Origin: an uncultured Bacteroidota bacterium
GTDB taxonomy: Bacteria; Bacteroidota; Bacteroidia; UKL13-3
Reading direction: 5' to 3'
Length of the DNA: 64,000 nt
NCBI GenBank assembly: GCA_903910445.1
Contig: CAIVZR010000046.1
Coordinates: forward strand, 1 to 64,000
Part shown: positions 52,751 to 61,316 of the stretch, one piece after another
How the letters are laid out: each line of letters begins with the position of its first letter
Position numbering within the stretch: position 1 is the stretch's first letter
Position numbers and translations under genes: made by a program
The notes under the pieces: model-generated
Databases searched by the model: none
What the model was told of the DNA's origin: nothing
Seen by the model: only the letters and a program-made list of their open reading frames with translations

Positions 52751-53440
52751 TTAGTTCACTCCTCCCAAATAAATTACTTGTGAGGTAATGAAATTACTTT
52801 CGGGTTTGATGAAGAAATCGATCACGTTGCTCACTTCTTCCAACTGTGCAAAGCGAGGAATGGCTTGCCTTTGAAGAAGCTGTTTCATTTTATCTTCTGG
52901 TACACTTTTAATTAAATCGGTTTGTAGTGGCGTGCACCCAAGCCCATTCACTGTGATACCATAACTTGCCAGTTCACGAGCGGCTGCATATGTTAAATGC
53001 TCGAGGGCAGCCTTCGATGCACCATAAACCGCCTCACCCTCCAAATGCAGTGGGGTAGCCACACTGAGCATATTCACGATACGCCCTTCACGCCTGGCAA
53101 TCATTTGTTTGGCGCCTTCACGCATCAATAAAAAAGCACCAAATACATTCACATCAAAAATATCCTTCACGCTTTGATAAGGGGTGGTGAGCAAGTGATT
53201 CATGGAAGCAATCCCTGCATTATTAATTAAAACATCCACGCCACCCAATGCCTGAATTTCCTGAAACATATTCAGTACGGCCTTTTCATCAGCTACATCC
53301 AGTATAAAATGGCGGTAATTCGAATGAGCAATACTGGCTGGGGTACGACTGCAGCCAAACACCTGATGGCCTGCTTCCAGGTAGTGCTGCGCCAAATACT
53401 GACCAATGCCTTTGCTCGTTCCGCTGATTAATATATTCAA
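52751..53440 (-). CDS. Short-chain dehydrogenase/reductase (FabG-like)
   Basis: A 229-residue SDR. Cofactor motif GTSKGIG (7-13), NNAG (about 73-76), and catalytic Ser-Tyr-Lys in MLSVATPLHLEGEAVYGASK. FabG-like length, so it likely reduces a 3-oxoacyl group on ACP or a related carbonyl. It is the first gene of the operon; the ligase gene follows after 13 bp. The group reduced may be the one later transferred by the hexapeptide enzyme. Confidence 0.85.
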   Translation of the reverse strand: MNILISGTSKGIGQYLAQHYLEAGHQVFGCSRTPASIAHSNYRHFILDVADEKAVLNMFQEIQALGGVDVLINNAGIASMNHLLTTPYQSVKDIFDVNVFGAFLLMREGAKQMIARREGRIVNMLSVATPLHLEGEAVYGASKAALEHLTYAAARELASYGITVNGLGCTPLQTDLIKSVPEDKMKQLLQRQAIPRFAQLEEVSNVIDFFIKPESNFITSQVIYLGGVN

Positions 53441-53527
53441 GTTATGATTGCTATTTTGAAAGTGCTAAATTCCTAAATATAATTGATTGAAAAAAATGAG
53501 ATGAATTATACTTCAACTCCGATTGCA

Positions 53528-54127
53528 TTAAAACAAATTGAGTTGTTGCAGTGATTTCACCACAAAGGTTTTACGATGAAGTGGCGAATAACCATATTGC
53601 TTGATGGCATCCACATGCAATTGGGTACCATAGCCTTTGTTTTTATCCCACCCATAATGCGAATATTGCAAATGGGCCTCCTGCATAAAATCGTCGCGGT
53701 AGGTTTTGGCGAGGATGCTTGCTGCTGCAATATTCATATATAATCCATCGCCTCTAATGATGCACTGATGTTTTATTTGCTGGTAAGGATAAAAGCGATT
53801 CCCATCAATAACCAATAACTGCGGAACAATTTGTAATCCATCCAAAGCCTGGTGCATTGCTTTGATGCTCGCCTTGAGAATATTTATTTTATCGATTTCC
53901 ACTTCGTTAATTTGAGCTACAGAATAGGCCACCGCTTCTTTTTCAATCACCGCCCTCAGTTCCATTCTTTGCTTTTCATTGAGCTGTTTGCTATCGTTCA
54001 AAATCTTGTTCTTGAAATTTTTGGGTAAGATCACAGCAGCCGCAAACACTGGACCAGCAAGGCATCCACGCCCTGCTTCATCGATGCCAGCTTCAATGAG
54101 CTTGTTTTGAAACGTCCTTTTTAACAT
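53528..54127 (-). CDS. rnhB: Ribonuclease HII
   Basis: A 199-residue enzyme that removes ribonucleotides from DNA-RNA hybrids. AGIDEAGRGCLAGPV carries the first catalytic acids (D and E), the later LVIDGN another, and AAASILAKTYRDDFM is the type 2 motif with a catalytic Asp. Start at the ATG at 54127, 18 bp inside the longest frame, because a near-consensus box (TAATATTG on the minus strand) would start transcription next to the upstream ATG at 54145. Confidence 0.93.
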   Translation of the reverse strand: MLKRTFQNKLIEAGIDEAGRGCLAGPVFAAAVILPKNFKNKILNDSKQLNEKQRMELRAVIEKEAVAYSVAQINEVEIDKINILKASIKAMHQALDGLQIVPQLLVIDGNRFYPYQQIKHQCIIRGDGLYMNIAAASILAKTYRDDFMQEAHLQYSHYGWDKNKGYGTQLHVDAIKQYGYSPLHRKTFVVKSLQQLNLF

Positions 54128-54236
54128 GTGCTTTATGAAGCACAATATTACATAAAACCGATTATACGAAGTGATTAAGGTCCATTCTTAAAGTATGCCC
54201 CTTTCAAATCCAATAAATTTATTCGTAATTCGCCCC

Positions 54237-54962
54237 ATGCTTCAATACCGAGACATTTTCTATAAGCAATACTTTAGCAGTCAGCTGGGCCGTGCCGAAA
54301 CGAACTATCAAAAGAATCTTGATAAAGAAACAGTGCAACTCAGCAAAGAGATTTTGCCATTGATTCCAGGCAATAAAAACCTCAAAATAGTTGATTTGGG
54401 ATGTGGTATTGGTGCCTTGGTAAAATCGCTCACCGATGCAGGTTACGCTCAAACTATCGGCGTGGATGTGAGTGAAGAAATGGTGAAAGTAGCGCATACC
54501 TTAGGAATACAATCGGTACAGCAAGCCGATGTAACCCAGTTCTTAGCTCAAAACAAAAATTCGTTCGATGTCATCACCGGCATCGATATTATCGAGCATT
54601 TTACAAAGGATGAGCTCGTACAATTACTAACGGGCATTCGCGAATCGTTGACTCCGGGTGGTATCGCCATTTTCCGCACACCCAATATGGATGCGCCTTA
54701 TGCAACCATATTTGCGAATGGTGATTTCACCCATGAGAACTATTTGAATTCTTCATCGGCAAAGCAAGTGATGCGTAATTGTGGGTTTAGTGAAACGGAC
54801 GTATTATCATCACGCATCTTCATTCAGAACCCCATAAAAGAAATTATCCGCAAAATGGTATGGGCCGCATTGTGTATGCGCATCAAGCTGGAACTATTTG
54901 CCAGCGGGCGAAGCAGCAATATTGTATTGACTCCTAATCTCGTGATTCGAGTGGTTAGATAA
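54237..54962 (+). CDS. Class I SAM-dependent methyltransferase
   Basis: A 241-residue protein with the Rossmann methyltransferase core. Motif I is KIVDLGCGIGALVKSL, followed by GVDVSEEMVKVA, DVITGIDIIEHF and LTPGGIAIFRTPN, typical of the Methyltransf_11/23 groups. A hydrophobic C-terminal helix (about 195-215) may associate with membrane. Similar enzymes act on sugars or lipids in glycan loci, but no glycan genes adjoin it. The alternative upstream ATG (54195) adds 14 residues without similarity. Confidence 0.75.
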   Translation: MLQYRDIFYKQYFSSQLGRAETNYQKNLDKETVQLSKEILPLIPGNKNLKIVDLGCGIGALVKSLTDAGYAQTIGVDVSEEMVKVAHTLGIQSVQQADVTQFLAQNKNSFDVITGIDIIEHFTKDELVQLLTGIRESLTPGGIAIFRTPNMDAPYATIFANGDFTHENYLNSSSAKQVMRNCGFSETDVLSSRIFIQNPIKEIIRKMVWAALCMRIKLELFASGRSSNIVLTPNLVIRVVR

Positions 54963-54967
54963 TTTAG

Positions 54968-57064
54968 TTATTCTTTGATCATTTTAACCGTTCCAATTCC
55001 TTCGGTTCCAACCACTTTCACAATATAAATTCCTGAAACAAAATATTGGGCAGGAATTACAGTGGTTTGTTCGGTAAGCGTTTCATGATAAATTAATTTT
55101 CCATCGATACTAAAAATATCGATTTCCATTTTACCGGCATTCAAATTTGCCAATGATATGGTAATGGAATTGACAAATGGATTGGGCAAAGCATTAATTT
55201 CTAACGCTGCACCCTTACTGCGAATACCAATATTATTTATTGCTAGTGGGTCAGACATTGCTGGACACGATTCAACACTATCGACACGTACACTGTAATA
55301 TGCTGGAACTGTAGGTCTATATTTACGCTGTGTAGCTCCCGAAATCGGCACATTATTTTTAAGCCATTGATAGGTTACACCGTTGCTATTACTGCAGATG
55401 ATAGTATCTAAATAATGTGTAATTACAGGCTTTTTCGGCAGTGCCAATATCTTCACCGAAAAGCTCCAAAGGCTAGTATCTTTTGGCCCGGTGCTGATAA
55501 AGCGATACTTATAATAAGGTGCAGCGTATGCATTTCCAGGAATTAATGCTAGTACACTATCTACTTTAAGTTTGGTTCCTATCTTAAATCCTACATTGGT
55601 GAGGTACGTAAAATTGCTATACCCATCGCTTAGTTGCAAGAAAATTTTATTGGTGTCGGCGAAGGTATTGGTGGTAGCATACGATACATAATCCATATCG
55701 TTTGGGCACATGAGCGTATCGTGTTTGGTGATATAAAAATTAGGTTGCTTTACTTTGGCAATCCAATAATCATAGGCACCATTCAAGGTATCAACCGTGC
55801 GATCATATTCTTTCCCTGATTTTGAATAGCCTGCCAATACAATATTATCGCCTGGTGTGAGCACCATATCTTGCATATAATCATCTTTCTTTCCTCCCAA
55901 ATGTTCATCCCATATTGGGCGACCACCCGAATCAATTTTTATCACCCAATAATCGAGCCCACCATAATTAAATTTGCTCCGATCGCCTGTGCTTGAATAG
56001 GAATATCCTCCCATTACATATCCATTGTCGATTGTTTGTGCGATGGCAAAACAACGCTCGTCAGAATTGCCGCCAATTTCACGTTCCCATAGTTTATTGC
56101 CATTGGCATCTGTTCTAATGAGCCAAATATCCAAATACGCTTTATTCTCTGATAATTTATTTCCGCTTTTACCCGAATTGGAATAGGTAGGAAATAAAAA
56201 TCCGCCATCTTTCAATTCCATGAAGGTATTGATTTCTTCAAGATTGGTTCCTCCATAAACCTTATCCCACTGAAATACACCATTGGCATTTATTTTCACA
56301 AGCCATAAATCGCTATTCCCAATCGTATCTTTTGTTTTATTACCGCTAATAGGTGATTTGGACCAAGCAGCAAGCATATATCCACCATCTTTTGTTTGAT
56401 GTCCTTCCCAACAATTATCATAACCCTTGCCACCGTAAGAGCTATCCCATAGCATCCGGCCCACGCTATCGATCTTTACCACCCAGATATCAGCGTCACC
56501 TTTATTTGGGCTTTTTTTATTGCCCGATTTGGCTGAATAGGATAACCCAATTAATAAATATCCTTTATCGGTAGTGGGTTCAATGTAATGCAATTCTTCA
56601 TAGCTATTACCACCATAAGCACTATCCCATTGCTTTACACCGGAGGCATTGAGTTTAACAATCCAGAAATCGCTTGATCCAAAAGATGCCTGATTTTTAT
56701 CTCCAGTTTTGCCACCGTTGGTAAATCCACCCACCAAGCATCCCCCGTCGGCAGTTGGCACCACCGAATACAAGTCTTCATTGCTGGTTGTTCCAATGGT
56801 TGCATCCCAGAGTTTAGTTCCATTACTATCGGTTTTCACTACCCAGTAGTCGTAACCACCTTTGCTTGTTAAAGATTTCTCCCCACTATTTTTGGAATTG
56901 CTTTTCCCTGCGAGAAACAAACTTCCATTTGAAGCTCTTTTGATAGCGTTTAAGTTATCGGTTGAGTCTCCAGCAAAACGTTTATCCCAAAGCCTTATAG
57001 GCGACTGTGCGGCCGCCGATAACAAGGTCATAAAAAAGGATATGAATATCAGGAATTTCATCAT
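54968..57064 (-). CDS. Secreted repeat protein with T9SS signal
   Basis: A 698-residue protein with a signal peptide (MMKFLIFISFFMTLLSAAAQ). Residues about 25-440 hold seven repeats of about 58 residues of the form LWD-x-GG-…-DGGxLxxG-…-SGNK-…-DxWVVKIDxxG, a beta-propeller-like tandem family. Residues about 440-615 are an Ig/PKD-type section. The end (LEINALPNPFVNSITISL… to VKMIKE) is a type A T9SS signal. I use the ATG at 57064 because the longer frame to 57247 places 61 unlikely residues before the signal peptide. Confidence 0.8.
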   Translation of the reverse strand: MMKFLIFISFFMTLLSAAAQSPIRLWDKRFAGDSTDNLNAIKRASNGSLFLAGKSNSKNSGEKSLTSKGGYDYWVVKTDSNGTKLWDATIGTTSNEDLYSVVPTADGGCLVGGFTNGGKTGDKNQASFGSSDFWIVKLNASGVKQWDSAYGGNSYEELHYIEPTTDKGYLLIGLSYSAKSGNKKSPNKGDADIWVVKIDSVGRMLWDSSYGGKGYDNCWEGHQTKDGGYMLAAWSKSPISGNKTKDTIGNSDLWLVKINANGVFQWDKVYGGTNLEEINTFMELKDGGFLFPTYSNSGKSGNKLSENKAYLDIWLIRTDANGNKLWEREIGGNSDERCFAIAQTIDNGYVMGGYSYSSTGDRSKFNYGGLDYWVIKIDSGGRPIWDEHLGGKKDDYMQDMVLTPGDNIVLAGYSKSGKEYDRTVDTLNGAYDYWIAKVKQPNFYITKHDTLMCPNDMDYVSYATTNTFADTNKIFLQLSDGYSNFTYLTNVGFKIGTKLKVDSVLALIPGNAYAAPYYKYRFISTGPKDTSLWSFSVKILALPKKPVITHYLDTIICSNSNGVTYQWLKNNVPISGATQRKYRPTVPAYYSVRVDSVESCPAMSDPLAINNIGIRSKGAALEINALPNPFVNSITISLANLNAGKMEIDIFSIDGKLIYHETLTEQTTVIPAQYFVSGIYIVKVVGTEGIGTVKMIKE

Positions 57065-57267
57065 ATGCTTGGTGTTATAAATAGTTAGGGAAGCCACAGC
57101 TTGAGCACTTGCACACGTTGTTAACCTCAATTGTTTTGTTCTTTGTAGGGTTGGAATAATACAAATTAAATAAAAAAACTCGAAAAAGTGATATGACTCA
57201 TAAAAAGATTTCACTCTTTTAAAAAAGGAGAATGCGTATTTTCGCAACTCATTTAATTTTAATGCAT

Positions 57268-58029
57268 ATGAATTTCGAGTTAGATCAAATACCGTTTAGA
57301 GCCGAAAAGCCCAGAAATGAAGGGCTTACCATGGTAATGGATAAAGGGCTAAGTGTAAGGGAAGTGGAAGACTTCTTAAGCTCCTCTTCAGTTTACACCG
57401 ATTTATTAAAACTTGGATTTGGGACTTCTTATGTAACTCCCCATTTACAAGAAAAGATTGATGTCTATCAAAGTGCTGGGATCCCCGTTTATTTTGGAGG
57501 AACTTTATTGGAAGCATTCATTGTTAGAAATCGTTTCGAAGATTATTTAAAGCTTATCGAAAAATATAAAATCACCCACGTAGAAATGAGTGATGGAAGT
57601 TTGGAAATGCCTCATGATGAAAAATGTGAGTATATCCGCCGTCTTTGCAAGTATGCTACGGTACTTAGTGAAGTTGGAAGTAAAGATGCTGAGAAAATAT
57701 TTGCTCCTTATGAATGGGTACAGTTCATGCAGAAAGAGAGTGAAGCAGGCGCTTGGAAGCTTATTGCCGAAGCACGCGAAAGTGGCAACGTAGGGGTGTT
57801 TCGTGGTAATGGCGAAGCACGCGAAGGATTGGTACACGAAATTGCTCATTTCATTCCAAAAGATAAAGTAATTTGGGAAGCCCCTCAAAAAAGCCAGCAA
57901 GTATGGTTCATAAAAGAGATGGGAAGCAATGTTAACCTTGGGAATATCGCTCCGAATGAATTGATCCCACTAGAAACACTAAGACTTGGATTGCGTGGTG
58001 ATACTTTTAGCACCTTCCTGGATAAATAA
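57268..58029 (+). CDS. Phosphosulfolactate synthase family protein (ComA-like)
   Basis: A 253-residue TIM-barrel protein. The start RAEKPRNEGLTMVMDKGL, then KLGFGTS, YFGGTLLEAF, VEMSDGSLEMP and IFEAPQK-like VIWEAPQKSQQ match the ComA family, which joins sulfite to phosphoenolpyruvate to give phosphosulfolactate. In methanogens this opens coenzyme M synthesis. Bacteroidota do not make coenzyme M, but several make sulfonolipids from cysteate, so a link to sulfonate supply is possible; this is inference. It is a single gene, divergent from the T9SS gene and followed by a clear terminator. Confidence 0.8.
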   Translation: MNFELDQIPFRAEKPRNEGLTMVMDKGLSVREVEDFLSSSSVYTDLLKLGFGTSYVTPHLQEKIDVYQSAGIPVYFGGTLLEAFIVRNRFEDYLKLIEKYKITHVEMSDGSLEMPHDEKCEYIRRLCKYATVLSEVGSKDAEKIFAPYEWVQFMQKESEAGAWKLIAEARESGNVGVFRGNGEAREGLVHEIAHFIPKDKVIWEAPQKSQQVWFIKEMGSNVNLGNIAPNELIPLETLRLGLRGDTFSTFLDK

Positions 58030-58045
58030 AGAAACGATATTTAGA

Positions 58046-58076
58046 AAAGCAGATAATTTTTATCTGCTTTTTTTTA
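58046..58076. terminator. Terminator between the ComA-like and paaA genes
   Basis: AAAAGCAGATAA / TTATCTGCTTTT with a short TTTT loop, followed by a T-run on the plus strand and flanked by A-rich sequence for the convergent paaA gene. Confidence 0.82.
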
Positions 58077-59063
58077 TGCCAATGGCAGAACGTAACGAGC
58101 ATCTTCACGAAGCAAGGCGCGTTTGATCCATTTGGCGTTCTCCTCTGCCGACCGACGAACTTCTAAGCGCTCTGCATTGCATGGGCCACCTCCATTAATT
58201 ACACGTTTAAATTCGTCCCAATCGGGTTCGGTATATTCCCATTTTCCTGTGGTTAAATTCTTTTTCAAATTTTCATCAGGGAGTGTTAATCCCAAATCAA
58301 AAATCTTCGGAACATACATATTCAAAAATTGCTGACGCATATCATCATTGGATGCCATCTTCACTTTCCAGCGCATCAATATTTCGGTATGGCTCGATAT
58401 TTTATCGCTCGGACCAAAGAAATGCATGATGGGTGGCCACCAACGTGTGAGGGCTTCTTGCACCATGGCTCTTTGAATTGGAGTGCCAGTAGCTAAATAC
58501 ACCACGGCATCGTGACCATATTTTAAGTGAAAACTTTCTTCTGTACAAATACGCTCCAGTGCACGGCAATACGGGCCATAACTTCCTTTAGCATTCGCCA
58601 ACTGATTTACAATAGCACCTGCATCAATAAGCCATGCAATAACCGCAGTATCAGCCCAGGTTTTTGCTGGATAGTTAAAAACATTACTGTATTTACTTTT
58701 ACCGCTGATGAGGTCGTTAATCATGGCCTCTCTGGTTTTTCCCAATGTTTCGGCTGCGCTATATAGAAGCTGTGCATGTCCCATCTCATCTTGAACTTTG
58801 GCCATCAGCGCTAATTTCCTGCGAAAGCCTGGAGCACGCGTAATCCAAGTACCTTCGGGCAATGCACCAATCACTTCGCTATGTGCGTGCTGCTCAATCA
58901 TTCGAATTAATTGTTTGCGGTACTCTTTGGGCATCCAATCGCGAGGCTCTACCTTTTCGCCACGTGCAATGCGGGCTTCAAACTCCTCAAGCAGTTTTGG
59001 ATTTTCATCAGCAATGATTGATGCCGATTTGTCGTTGGGGTCGATATATGCGTTTCCGTACAT
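58074..59063 (-). CDS. paaA: Phenylacetyl-CoA epoxidase subunit PaaA-like
   Basis: A 329-residue di-iron monooxygenase subunit. Iron-binding motifs are [10 protein letters not shown] (ExxH, about residues 87-96) and [14 protein letters not shown] (EExxH, about 167-180). [12 protein letters not shown] and the N-terminal [24 protein letters not shown] are typical of PaaA. In the known complex PaaA works with PaaB, PaaC and the reductase PaaE. None of these genes adjoins it: convergent ComA-like downstream, methyltransferase upstream. Start at 59063, since the 12 extra residues of the longer frame do not fit the family. Confidence 0.88.
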   Translation of the reverse strand: MYGNAYIDPNDKSASIIADENPKLLEEFEARIARGEKVEPRDWMPKEYRKQLIRMIEQHAHSEVIGALPEGTWITRAPGFRRKLALMAKVQDEMGHAQLLYSAAETLGKTREAMINDLISGKSKYSNVFNYPAKTWADTAVIAWLIDAGAIVNQLANAKGSYGPYCRALERICTEESFHLKYGHDAVVYLATGTPIQRAMVQEALTRWWPPIMHFFGPSDKISSHTEILMRWKVKMASNDDMRQQFLNMYVPKIFDLGLTLPDENLKKNLTTGKWEYTEPDWDEFKRVINGGGPCNAERLEVRRSAEENAKWIKRALLREDARYVLPLA

Positions 59064-59213
59064 GGTTAGTATGTTATAATATTCAATATTGGGGTGCAAA
59101 AATGAATCGCATTTCCCAAAATAAATAAAGTATTGAAAAGTGATTTTACCTTTGTTTGAAAGGACAGTTAGGCAAAAATAAGGAATTGGAGTTGATGTTC
59201 CATGCCCTAGCGA

Positions 59214-59933
59214 CTATAATATTTTCACCGCAGTTTGGTAGTAATTGTTTACGCCCCCTAAAACCTCATATTTTATATAGTACGATTTAACGAACATATC
59301 GAATGCGAAGAACTCATGATTGGGTACATTAAACTCATCAAACATAATAATATCGCCTTCTTTCAAATAGGGGGCGAGGCTCGTAAGCACGAATAGTGTT
59401 GATGAAAACAAATCGGCATCCATATGCACAACCAATCTTTTTGAATTATCAAAAGTTTTAAGAAAGCCTGGCAAGGTATCTTGAAATAAACCTTTTACGA
59501 AGGTGGTCCTTTTATCATCCGTTTTCGGAATACCACTTTCCATTTCACCAGCTTTAAAGGCACCCCAATTTTCGGGTAAGCCTTCAAAAGTATCGAAGCC
59601 GAAGAATCTAGAGTTTTGATTTTTGATTTTGTCGGCCCACCATAAGAATGAACCACCATCAAATACCCCAAATTCGAGGTAGTTTATTTCGGTTAGGGTT
59701 TCCGAGTTGATGATATGTTCGTGTAACTTAAAGCGATCATCATAATTAAACTTAAAACTATAAAAGGTGCTATAACCCTTTTGCTTGTTGTCGGATATCC
59801 ATTTAGAAAGGCGTGAAATATTTCCTAAAAAAATCAAGGTATTAGAAAACCTATTGAATAAAAGATGAAGTTTAAGAAAGAAAAATATTCCTTTAATTTT
59901 CGCGGGCAACTTACTATATCGGGGAATGATCAT
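59214..59933 (-). CDS. TylF/MycF-type methyltransferase
   Basis: A 239-residue SAM-dependent enzyme. NYLEFGVFDGGSFLWWADKI is motif I, then FFGFDTFEGLPENWG (a TylF hallmark), LVVHMDADLFSSTLFVL (metal-binding Asp) and DIIMFDEFN. Family members O-methylate sugars on macrolides or glycans with Mg2+. There is no antibiotic or glycan cluster here, so the acceptor is unknown. It is flanked by a 326-bp AT-rich gap on one side and paaA on the other. Confidence 0.82.
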   Translation of the reverse strand: MIIPRYSKLPAKIKGIFFFLKLHLLFNRFSNTLIFLGNISRLSKWISDNKQKGYSTFYSFKFNYDDRFKLHEHIINSETLTEINYLEFGVFDGGSFLWWADKIKNQNSRFFGFDTFEGLPENWGAFKAGEMESGIPKTDDKRTTFVKGLFQDTLPGFLKTFDNSKRLVVHMDADLFSSTLFVLTSLAPYLKEGDIIMFDEFNVPNHEFFAFDMFVKSYYIKYEVLGGVNNYYQTAVKIL

Positions 59934-60259
59934 TTTTCAAAAATAATTTATTTTTAGACATCTCCTATTTAACTGGCATTTTTAAATTAATGCTTTAAAA
60001 TATCACCAATTTTAATTGTCGAGAAAATCAAAATTTAGAAGGAAAAGTATTATAACTCACTTTCCCTTTAAAACACGAAATTTCTCATCTTCGAAAATAT
60101 CATTTCACGATTTACTTTTTACGAATTACTATTGACTTTTTCAATCCTGCGTGTCAAATTATCGTCCTAAAATTCAAAATTTTGAAATTTATTTGTATTA
60201 TTACCGCTAATTTAGGGCCCCTATTTTCTAATAAAATTAATAACGAAAAAAATTTACTT
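59934..60259. other. Gene-free AT-rich stretch
   Basis: About 330 bp between divergent genes. I see AT-rich sequence with short poly-A/T runs, no clean TAnnTTTG box, no hairpin terminator and no repeat shared with other regions. Confidence 0.4.
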
Positions 60260-60997
60260 ATGATCTCTAACACACGAATTAAGGCTGTCATTATTGATGA
60301 CGAAGTTCCCAATCTGGACACCTTAGACAAAATCATTTCTCATTTCTGCCCCGATATCCTGGTCGTTGCGCGATGTCAGTTTCCAGAAGAAGCAGTAGGA
60401 ATTGTTCAGGAACTTAAGCCCGATATTGTTTTTCTGGATATTAAGATGCCCGTTTTAAATGGCTTCGACTTCTTAAACCGATTTACCTCTATCCCTTTCA
60501 AAGTTGTATTTACTACCGCCTTCAGCGAATATGCCTTACAAGCAATTAAATATGCAGCCTTCGATTTTATTTTAAAACCTATTGATCATGAAGAGGTGAG
60601 TGCCGTAGCCGCAAAACTTAAAAATTCTACAACACCAAGGGTGGTAACCCCCGTTATTCCAAATAATAACATGAATACGAATCTGGCATTACCCACGCCC
60701 GATGGTTTTTCATTCATTGAGATATCGGAAATCTTATATTGCCGAAGTGATAATAGCTATACCAAGTATATTTTAAGTAACGGCAAGGCCATCCTGGTAT
60801 GCCGCGGATTGCGTGAAACTACCGAAATGCTTGAACGTCATGGATTTTTCCGCATCCATCAGTCGTTTTTGGTGAATGCCCGTTGCATCCGCAAGTTCAA
60901 TAAACATACTTGCTCCATCTTAATCACCAATGGCGATGAACTTCCAGTTTCTACTCGCAAGAAGGACGAATTTCTTCAGTTTGTTGCTAAAATCTAA
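60260..60997 (+). CDS. LytTR response regulator
   Basis: A 245-residue two-domain regulator. The receiver (about residues 1-125) has the acidic pair in VIIDDEVPN, phospho-acceptor D57 in DIVFLDIKMP, the conserved T in VVFTTAFSEYA and K in FILKPID. The LytTR DNA-binding domain (about 145-245) includes ILYCRSDNSYTKYIL and GFFRIHQSFLVNARCI. The usual partner, a LytS/YesM-type histidine kinase, is not adjacent. Three CGAATTCA repeats at 21-bp spacing follow the stop codon and resemble the layout of LytTR sites. Start at 60260, directly before the receiver fold. Confidence 0.9.
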   Translation: MISNTRIKAVIIDDEVPNLDTLDKIISHFCPDILVVARCQFPEEAVGIVQELKPDIVFLDIKMPVLNGFDFLNRFTSIPFKVVFTTAFSEYALQAIKYAAFDFILKPIDHEEVSAVAAKLKNSTTPRVVTPVIPNNNMNTNLALPTPDGFSFIEISEILYCRSDNSYTKYILSNGKAILVCRGLRETTEMLERHGFFRIHQSFLVNARCIRKFNKHTCSILITNGDELPVSTRKKDEFLQFVAKI

Positions 60998-60999
60998 AA

Positions 61000-61049
61000 C
61001 GAATTCAAAGTAATTCCTAGCGAATTCATCAATATCCTGAGCGAATTCA
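61000..61049 (+). repeat. Three CGAATTCA direct repeats at 21-bp spacing
   Basis: Copies lie at 61000-61007, 61021-61028 and 61042-61049. The units also share neighbouring bases (CCT before the next copy). They start 3 bp after the LytTR regulator's stop codon. Two helical turns of spacing is the arrangement LytTR dimers use. Confidence 0.65.
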
Positions 61050-61080
61050 AAAAAACACCAAATTACTATTCTAAATAACC

Positions 61081-61120
61081 ATTTATTCGTAAGCATAAAA
61101 TCACTCGTTAGTGAATAAAT
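61081..61120. repeat. Inverted repeat ATTTATTC/GAATAAAT
   Basis: Perfect 8-bp arms at 61081-61088 and 61113-61120 with a 24-nt loop, between the LytTR repeats and the terminator at 61138. Function unknown; it could be part of the same control region. Confidence 0.4.
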
Positions 61121-61137
61121 ACTTATTGAATTGAATC

Positions 61138-61173
61138 TTAAAGTCCTGAAGTGCTCGCTTCGGGACTTTTTGT
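61138..61173 (+). terminator. Terminator after the LytTR regulator
   Basis: AAAGTCCTGAAG pairs with CTTCGGGACTTT (one G-T pair) around a short loop, followed by a T-run. It ends the regulator transcript about 140 bp past the stop codon and so includes the CGAATTCA repeats in the mRNA. Confidence 0.8.
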
Positions 61174-61316
61174 TGATGCCCCTTTCCCCGTTTTTCGGCA
61201 TTTCTTGCGTGATTTCAATTTTACCTTGGCTTCGAAAATGAATCCTGTGAATAACTTGTTATCTGTAAACGCCATAAATAAGGCAATTTCGCCGCGTATT
61301 TCAAACCCTATACGCT

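Noticed and set aside
57064-57247. 61-residue N-terminal extension of the T9SS repeat protein
   Set aside because: It would precede a perfect signal peptide, and it overlaps the start region of the divergent ComA-like gene.
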